Origin: Nitrosomonas ureae
GTDB taxonomy: Bacteria; Pseudomonadota; Gammaproteobacteria; Burkholderiales; Nitrosomonadaceae
Direction: 5' to 3'
DNA length: 64,000 nt
NCBI RefSeq assembly: GCF_001455205.1
Contig: NZ_CP013341.1
Span: 3,038,001 to 3,102,000 of the forward strand
The notes under the pieces are model-generated. The model was not told where the DNA came from. It saw nothing but the letters and a program-made list of their open reading frames with translations, and did no database searches. The translations under genes were made by a program, and so were the position numbers. Below, piece after piece: positions 58,143 through 64,000 of the stretch (position 1 is its first letter; every line of letters starts with the position of its first letter).

Positions 58143-59147
58143 CTAGAGCCAGCCCTGTAATCGATACCAGGCTATGGCATCCTGAGCGGCTGTTTTTATT
58201 GGACGTGGTTGTAACCCGAGTTCATTCAAGCTGACAGATGGATCAAAAAACATACTGCGGCGAGTCAAACGTACCCCGGTTATCGTGGCGAGCGGCATTT
58301 CTCCGCTGACATGGTCTGCCCATGCTTCACTGATCCCTGCTGCAAGCAGGGCAACCAGGTAAGGAACTCGCCAACGCGGCAAGGGTTGACCCGTTTCCTT
58401 GCTTAAAATGCTTAACCAATCTGAAAGCAAGAGATTCTCCGCTCCCAGCAAATAACGAATTCCCGTTCTCCCTTTCTTCATCGCCGCAATCATGCCAGCC
58501 GCCACATCTCTGGCATCAATAAGATTAAATTGGCAATCCAGAAAGGCTGGCAGCTCTCCCCTGCAAAACGCTAACGATAATCGTGTCGGTGGTGTTTTCA
58601 GCCGATCTCCGGGTCCCACCGGTAAGGTGGGGCTGACCACAACAATGGGAGCACCTTCTGACACCATCTTAAAAACTTCTTCTTCGGCAAGAAACTTGCT
58701 CAGACAATACGGACCAACCATATCCCCTGCTTTGAGGCGAAGTGTTTCAACCGCATCTCCCTTGGGGTTACGGGATGTCAAAATGCTTTCGGTACTGGTA
58801 TACAATATTCGTTTGGCGCCATTCTCAAGCGCAGCCCGCATAACGTGAAGCGTGCCAAGACGATTAATACTATCGAATTCCCGCCGGTCACGGCGCCAGA
58901 GATTAGGATCTGCCGCCAAATGATAGACATACTCACAATCACGCGTAGCTTTCTTAACCGCGTGCTCATCACGAATATCAGCACTGATCAGTTCGATCTG
59001 ATTCAGCGGCAAATGATCGACGCCAGCTCCCGGCCGCTCCAGGACACGAACTAATTGACCCTCATCAAGTAATTGAGAGACTAAATGCGTACCCAGAAAA
59101 CCAACACCACCCGTGACTAAAATCAAGACGCAATCCTTTTGGCCCAA
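58143..59147 (-). CDS. NAD-dependent epimerase/dehydratase, HpnA-like
   Basis: 334 aa extended short-chain dehydrogenase. The Rossmann motif is VTGGVGFLGTHL at residues 11-22, with catalytic Y147 and K151 (GPYCLSKFLAEE). It resembles hopanoid-associated sugar epimerases (HpnA), which ammonia oxidisers could use for hopanoid side chains, but no other hopanoid gene is nearby. The start overlaps the end of the upstream reductase gene by 25 bp. Confidence 0.8.
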   Translation of the reverse strand: MGQKDCVLILVTGGVGFLGTHLVSQLLDEGQLVRVLERPGAGVDHLPLNQIELISADIRDEHAVKKATRDCEYVYHLAADPNLWRRDRREFDSINRLGTLHVMRAALENGAKRILYTSTESILTSRNPKGDAVETLRLKAGDMVGPYCLSKFLAEEEVFKMVSEGAPIVVVSPTLPVGPGDRLKTPPTRLSLAFCRGELPAFLDCQFNLIDARDVAAGMIAAMKKGRTGIRYLLGAENLLLSDWLSILSKETGQPLPRWRVPYLVALLAAGISEAWADHVSGEMPLATITGVRLTRRSMFFDPSVSLNELGLQPRPIKTAAQDAIAWYRLQGWL

Positions 59148-60145
59148 TGATCTGCCAAATTCTGCAAATGTTGATACTTTGGTTTCAAACCTTCAGAAGT
59201 TATCTTATTAATGAGGGCAAACACGGAACGGTTCAAGGGACAAGGAAACTCTCCGGCAAGCCGGATCAGGTGGCCAGTATACGCATCGATTTCAGTACGT
59301 GCGTCATCGACATGAATATCGGGCGCCATGGAACAATAGGTACCACGTAGTGATGGACGAAAGAATACAGCCATCATCGCCGGCAACCAGGGCGTGCGCA
59401 AAATTAAAGACACGGTATCCGGATGAAAAGGACCAATACGAGCGAGTGGTATTTTAGCATTTTGAAGAATCGCATAATTCTCTTGCAGTAATGTAAAAAA
59501 AAGCAGTTTAGCCAGTTGATCGCTTAACAATTCTCCATTATCCACGCCAGCCGCAGCCGCAAGCGGTGATATGGCGGCATTGTACATAAGCTTTGTTGCC
59601 TTATAAGGTCGTATGTCCTTAACAAGTTCCACAGGAAATAACTTGGCCTTTCCCAAAACCAGAGCCAATGACATGATCTCAACATGCTCGCCATCAGAAA
59701 TGGGCCGGCGCGCCCCAATGTGCAGGCTACCCGGCCGGGTAATTCTGGTTATCGGACGATCACGCTGACACTCCGAAACAAAAGAAGCAATACCTTCACA
59801 CGCATGGTTGCGTTGATCAAGATCGGGATCAAAACCATTTTGTACTGGAATCAGAAAAGCATCATTTGACAAACGAGCCAGTACTTGGGCATTGTCGTAG
59901 GTTTTGGTGCAAAGCAAAATAAATCCTTCTTTCGGGGGTACCCAATCATCAAAAAGAACGAATGGAACAATTTGTGTCCCCAATGCAACCACCGTTACAC
60001 CGTGCTTTGCACCTTCAGTTATCTTACTGCGATCACTGTCCACCAGAATCACGACATAACCTTGCTGTGCCAGTACCCAGCCAAGTACTGCGCCAATACC
60101 GCCAATCCCTAGGATATGAATTGGTTTGTTGATTAAATTAGGCAT
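59123..60145 (-). CDS. PanE/ApbA-family 2-dehydropantoate reductase-like protein
   Basis: 340 aa. N-terminal NADP-binding Rossmann fold (ILGIGGIGAVLGWVLAQQGY) and the C-terminal ketopantoate reductase helical domain (YKATKLMYNAAISPLAAAAG). The family also includes other 2-oxoacid and amino-acid dehydrogenases, so pantothenate synthesis is only one option. It is translationally coupled to the epimerase gene, suggesting a shared pathway. Confidence 0.85.
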   Translation of the reverse strand: MPNLINKPIHILGIGGIGAVLGWVLAQQGYVVILVDSDRSKITEGAKHGVTVVALGTQIVPFVLFDDWVPPKEGFILLCTKTYDNAQVLARLSNDAFLIPVQNGFDPDLDQRNHACEGIASFVSECQRDRPITRITRPGSLHIGARRPISDGEHVEIMSLALVLGKAKLFPVELVKDIRPYKATKLMYNAAISPLAAAAGVDNGELLSDQLAKLLFFTLLQENYAILQNAKIPLARIGPFHPDTVSLILRTPWLPAMMAVFFRPSLRGTYCSMAPDIHVDDARTEIDAYTGHLIRLAGEFPCPLNRSVFALINKITSEGLKPKYQHLQNLADHWAKRIAS

Positions 60146-60391
60146 TTATCTTCCTGAACTCAAAATAATTTTTAAAAAATAACAAGCAGGAAATCTCGAG
60201 ATGCTCGTTTGTAAGTGGATGTTCACATGTTGCCGCGAAGAGATCCGAGCAGCTGTCAGATAACTCCGGATGCAGATAACATTACGATAAATAGTAATCT
60301 AAAAACTCGAATTCCGCGATTTATATTTCGTTCACTGTAAAGGCATCCGAGAAATACGCACGATTTTCTGGGTCGATCTATTATCCGTATT

Positions 60392-61426
60392 TTATTTTAG
60401 GGCATTTTTTATATTAATTAAGTGCTTTTCCATTCTACGGCGCATTTGTTCACGTCCGATCGAGTGTTTCAAACCACTGCCAAAACCTGCCACTTGATCG
60501 GTAAAAGTCCGATTCGTGTAGAAAATCAATGAGCCATTGCGATAAGGTAAGCAACCTATAATAAACTGGTTTGAATTATAGGAATGTCCCACATAAAACT
60601 GCCGGGAAAGAATTATCCCGCCCGCTTTCTCAGCCAATATAATGCGATGCAGCAAAACGGCGGTTGAGCGATTCTCAACCTGACGATTAATCAAAAAAAA
60701 CCGTTCTTCAGCATTAGCTGGCATGACACCAGGATAATTAAGCCAAGCTTGATAAAGCTCAGGAAAATGATTGAACAGCACTTTGTTGCTTAATATGGCT
60801 GTGCGTAGTTCCTTACCAGAGTCAGAAACTCTGCCAGCACCACGATCATAAGTGGCAATTCCCTTCAAACCCTCTTTGCGATAGCCCTGCCATCGTTCGA
60901 ATAAAATCTTCTTGTAAACTTCTGCTATTGAATCAGCATGTTCTGATTTTATGGTTTGAAGGGTTTTGAATTCTTGAGCGGACAGATTAAAGGTGTCGCC
61001 AGGTTTGGCAGTTAGAAGATCCGCTTCATCTTTATCACCCAATTTAAAATTTAACTCTTTAAAAGAACTGAGTGTCGTTTGCGGCGGAATAAGCGATTGA
61101 GAAATAATTTCAGTATCCACCGCTATCATGCCTTTATTTCTGAGGAACTCAACAACCTTGACAGGTGCTGACGAAATATAGATAGCAACACCGGCAGCCA
61201 ATTCCTTCTTGTCATTCTCAGTAACCTGAAAGGAAACAACTTTCCCTTGTTCCAAATTTACGAGGTCTTGCTGCAAAATTCCAAGCTGCTGGATTAATTC
61301 TTGGATATGAATAGAGCTTGCGGCCTGCACGGAAAAAGCGCAACTCAAGACCAAGACAGAAATTATCTTGCTCCCGGTCTTATAGTCATCAAATAGCTTT
61401 TTTAAGGTTTTATTGCATTTGAACAT
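60392..61426 (-). CDS. Secreted protein of unknown function
   Basis: 344 aa. Signal peptide at about residues 18-36 (SKIISVLVLSCAFSVQAA). The body has a conserved-looking HYLTK-free globular domain: RWQGYRKEGLKGIATYDRGA, RFFLINRQVENRSTAVLLHR, FYVGHSYNSNQFIIGCLPYR and the final GSGLKHSIGREQMRRRMEKH. It was not assigned to a named family. It is monocistronic on the minus strand, with a 246-bp gap before the next gene. Confidence 0.6.
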   Translation of the reverse strand: MFKCNKTLKKLFDDYKTGSKIISVLVLSCAFSVQAASSIHIQELIQQLGILQQDLVNLEQGKVVSFQVTENDKKELAAGVAIYISSAPVKVVEFLRNKGMIAVDTEIISQSLIPPQTTLSSFKELNFKLGDKDEADLLTAKPGDTFNLSAQEFKTLQTIKSEHADSIAEVYKKILFERWQGYRKEGLKGIATYDRGAGRVSDSGKELRTAILSNKVLFNHFPELYQAWLNYPGVMPANAEERFFLINRQVENRSTAVLLHRIILAEKAGGIILSRQFYVGHSYNSNQFIIGCLPYRNGSLIFYTNRTFTDQVAGFGSGLKHSIGREQMRRRMEKHLINIKNALK

Positions 61427-61512
61427 GTTGCGATAACTTACATTATGACGGATCTGGTTTCGTCAGGCTATATTATAAAGCTCCTACACAACTGATATAC
61501 GGCGTCAAAAAT

Positions 61513-62136
61513 GGAGCCATTGGTTTAAGCAGCAAGTAGATTTGCATAGAACTACTGGCTAAATTGTGCTGGCGATAGATACCCCAGTTTTTCTTGCTTG
61601 CGCTGTTGGTTATATAAAGAAGACGATATATTCGGTAATCTCCTGAATTGCTTGTTGTGGTGTTTTGGATCTCCGATGGTGCACCAATTCGGTTTAAATA
61701 TTCTCCAGAAACTTTCTATCGGCGCATTGTGGTAGTAATCGTTTTGGCCACTTATGGAAGCAACTATACCCGATTCTTTAATAGTTTCTGGTAATCATTT
61801 ACACAGTACTAACTGCCGTGGATGTCCTTCTAAATATCTAGCGACAATTTGTACGTTATTGATTAAATTATTTCTCTTTCTCAAAGTGTAATATACCTCT
61901 CTTGCTATATAACGTTTAACACAGCGAAGTGCTTCAGGTTAAGTGTGCACTGAGTTAAACGCTTTCAACACACTCTTTAGTTCTGTGTCTATCCACAATC
62001 GTCCTATAGCAATAATTGCGGCGCGCTATTGTAATAGGGCGTGGTTTGTACTGCGTATTCGCGGTAATTTCATCTACACCCTTCATTTCTTATCTTCATT
62101 TTATGAAATTTAGGATTCCTCGAAAATCAGCATACC
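61513..62136 (-). pseudogene. Degenerate IS3-family element (copy B)
   Basis: About 0.6 kb of decayed IS3-type DNA related to copy A at 37.5-38.6 kb. The stretch around 61522-61700 aligns base by base (shared TAGATTTGCATAG, CAATCTCCTG-like and ATCTCCGATGGTG), and the right ends share CTTCATTTTATGAAA and AAAATCAGCATAC. Copy B is shorter, with internal loss. It sits just downstream (minus-strand sense) of the beta-propeller gene. Confidence 0.7.
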
Positions 62137-62206
62137 TCCTGCTCGAAATAACATATGTTCAGGGCTTCCTTAAGGATTGGAATTAATGGTTTTGGGAAGA
62201 TTATCA

Positions 62207-64000
62207 TTATGGTGCGGGTGATGATCCAGTTAACATCCAAATCAAACCACCGTCTATCGATATATATAGCTTATTTCTTGATGCGCCAATAAGTGTACTA
62301 TCTTGTTTAAAATCGGGAGACATTCGGAATTCAACAAATTGAATATTTTTGCTAAGAAGCGAAGCTCCAACGTTTTGTACTGATCTTACCCATCCTACAT
62401 TATCCAGCGACAAACGATACAACCCTTTGCCACGAACCGTAACAAAAACAGTTCGGTCTTCGTTGAAAGAGGGAGAGAACTCAATTTGGTGAATCACTTT
62501 TGATGGCCCGATCTTAGCGTGGCGCAATGGTTGCCAACTGTTGCCGCCATCACCTGAGCGATAAATGCCATTGTTTGTGCCCACGAGTATTAAGCGGTCG
62601 GTGGAAAAACCAGGAGAAATTGCAATCCACATGTAGCTCTGCGAGCCATTGATTACAATAGAATCTGATCCGATGCGTGACCAGCTCTCGCCTCCATTGT
62701 CCGTACGCCAGACTTGCCCCGAGCGGTTAGCTGCAAAAGCTGTTTCATCATTGGCATAATTGGGTGAGACAGACAGGCTTGTGACATGAGGTGAAAGTGG
62801 AAAATCTGGCACTATACGCCAGTTGATGCCGCCATCAGTTGTGTGGAGAATTCCATGCTGTCTTGTCCCAGCATAAATTTCCTGATCCTGATCAAAAGCT
62901 GGAGATAGCGCGAATACGTTGATATAAACCAGTGTGCTTATGTGAGGAAATTCTGGCACAGTAAATACGTTCCAGCTTTCTCCGAAATTACTGGAGAACC
63001 CTATCTTTCTCCCAATATTTGTTGCAACAGCCAGTGGGAGGCCTGCATAGTTCTGGACAAAATCGACATCAACACCACTCAGCGGCAGGCCGAGTGAGTT
63101 TGGCCAACCTGTTGAACTTAGAGACCATGTGGCACCCTTATCACCGGAAGTGTAAAAACCACCTTCACTGTTATAAACTGCTGCAATAATTCTTTGATCA
63201 TTCATAAAATGGGGAGACAAAGCCAAGCTTGTGATCAGATTTTCCCGGGTTTGCCTTTCAATCCACGTGATGCCTCCATTTTTTGAAATAAACAACCCAT
63301 CAAATGCAGAAAGAAAAACGGTTTGATCAGTCGAGAATGTGTTGGATATCTGCAGTTCACTGAATTCATTTAGTGCGTTTGTTTGACCGGTAATTACGGC
63401 CCCTGAATCATGAAGCACCCAGTTGTTTCCACGGTTCGTTGATTTATATACGGCTTTTGTTTTAGTGGTACAGAATACTGTGCCATCAATAAGATAATTA
63501 GGTGAAACAGCTATGTTATTGATAGTTTCTACTGGTAGATTAGTTGATCTGTTTATGAATGTACTTCCAAGATTATTACTGTAAAAAACTCCATTGCTGG
63601 TAGCCAGAAATATTTCTCTAGTAGGCCCTGGGGCAATGGCTATATCGTAAGCTGTTGCTCCTGCTGGATTTCCTTTGTTGATCCAAATATTTCCACCATC
63701 TATGGATATTTGCAGATTTCCATCCCTACTTGCAGTCATTATGGTAGTGTTGAGCGCAAAATCAGGCGATACTGCGACGATATTCACGCCTGCTGCTGAG
63801 CTGAGCAATTCAGTCCAGCTGGTTTCGCTGCTAGAACGCCGATAAAGCTCACCGTGACCGGGAACCAGGAAAAGCTCATAATCTTTGCTCCCCGTTTTAG
63901 CGATCACTAAATTACCCTGTATATACTTATTCGCTAAGCCGGTATTAAAAAGCTGCCAGGAATTACCTCGATTTAGTGATTGATAAACACCATCGCCAAG
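62207..64000 (-). CDS. Beta-propeller protein with Asp-box/BNR repeats, 5' end outside window
   Basis: The frame is open to the right edge (598 codons visible). A GTG at 63907 could start a shorter reading, but upstream codons continue a repeat (GDGVYQSLNRGNSWQLFNTG), so the gene runs on. Sortilin/BNR-type repeats recur every 40-60 residues: Asp-box SxDxGxxW-like units such as SIDGGNIWINKG, STNRGNNWVL, SKNGGITWIE, TTDGGINWRI and RTDNGGESWSRIG. They alternate with AVSPNYLIDGTVF-type strands. No catalytic residues were recognised. It is likely secreted or on the surface. Confidence 0.85.
   Translation of the reverse strand, partial: LGDGVYQSLNRGNSWQLFNTGLANKYIQGNLVIAKTGSKDYELFLVPGHGELYRRSSSETSWTELLSSAAGVNIVAVSPDFALNTTIMTASRDGNLQISIDGGNIWINKGNPAGATAYDIAIAPGPTREIFLATSNGVFYSNNLGSTFINRSTNLPVETINNIAVSPNYLIDGTVFCTTKTKAVYKSTNRGNNWVLHDSGAVITGQTNALNEFSELQISNTFSTDQTVFLSAFDGLFISKNGGITWIERQTRENLITSLALSPHFMNDQRIIAAVYNSEGGFYTSGDKGATWSLSSTGWPNSLGLPLSGVDVDFVQNYAGLPLAVATNIGRKIGFSSNFGESWNVFTVPEFPHISTLVYINVFALSPAFDQDQEIYAGTRQHGILHTTDGGINWRIVPDFPLSPHVTSLSVSPNYANDETAFAANRSGQVWRTDNGGESWSRIGSDSIVINGSQSYMWIAISPGFSTDRLILVGTNNGIYRSGDGGNSWQPLRHAKIGPSKVIHQIEFSPSFNEDRTVFVTVRGKGLYRLSLDNVGWVRSVQNVGASLLSKNIQFVEFRMSPDFKQDSTLIGASRNKLYISIDGGLIWMLTGSSPAP

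Overview
The window looks like a chromosomal segment of a betaproteobacterial ammonia oxidiser, most likely a Nitrosomonas relative. This rests on family-level resemblance of the TCA-cycle, TamA/TamB and EpsD-EpsI/exosortase proteins, moderate-to-low GC and heavy IS load. It is inference from protein reading, since no database search was possible. No tRNA, rRNA or CRISPR array was recognised.

Layout. 1-477: start of a secreted Asp/Gly/Tyr-rich repeat protein that runs off the left edge. 567-1422: an intact IS5-family element. 1.6-6.2 kb: sucC-sucD, a small lipoprotein, a PBP4-type DD-carboxypeptidase (dacB) and a CBS-pair protein. 6.2-25.1 kb: a large minus-strand exopolysaccharide locus. It has the methanolan-type core epsD-epsE-epsF-epsG-epsH(exosortase)-epsI, then a polymerase-like membrane protein, four sulfotransferases, a TIM-barrel hydrolase-like protein, two GT4 glycosyltransferases, a flippase and a WecG/TagA glycosyltransferase. 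A strong hairpin terminator closes it. An IS200/IS605-like element sits inside. The likely product is a sulfated exopolysaccharide made by a Wzx/Wzy-type route.

25.8-32.7 kb: a cupin, ribosomal protein L31, and a complete 2.03-kb IS1595-type transposon with 25-bp inverted repeats and an 8-bp target duplication that carries a dinD-like SOS gene as passenger. It landed just behind a four-gene two-component cluster. 32.8-36.6 kb: an IS graveyard (IS481 remnant, IS5-type element killed by a nonsense codon, intact IS1182/IS5-like element). 36.7-41.6 kb: an Hsp33 lacking two of four zinc cysteines, a decayed IS3 copy, a small unknown gene, an SLC13 permease and a DUF3617 protein.

41.6-48.1 kb: minus-strand sdhB-sdhE-gltA-sucA-sucB, without sdhCDA upstream or lpd downstream. 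With sucCD at the left end, the window encodes citrate synthase, 2-oxoglutarate dehydrogenase E1/E2, succinyl-CoA synthetase and the iron-sulfur subunit of succinate dehydrogenase. 48.4-52.2 kb: a small lipoprotein, an IS5 remnant and a plus-strand protein-quality-control group (cbpA, cbpM, thioredoxin 2, DegS/DegP-like protease). 52.3-58.0 kb: tamA-tamB. 58.1-61.4 kb: a PanE-like reductase overlapping an HpnA-like epimerase, and a secreted protein of unknown function. 61.5-62.1 kb: a second decayed IS3 copy related to the first. 62.2-64.0 kb: a beta-propeller (Asp-box/BNR) protein that runs off the right edge.
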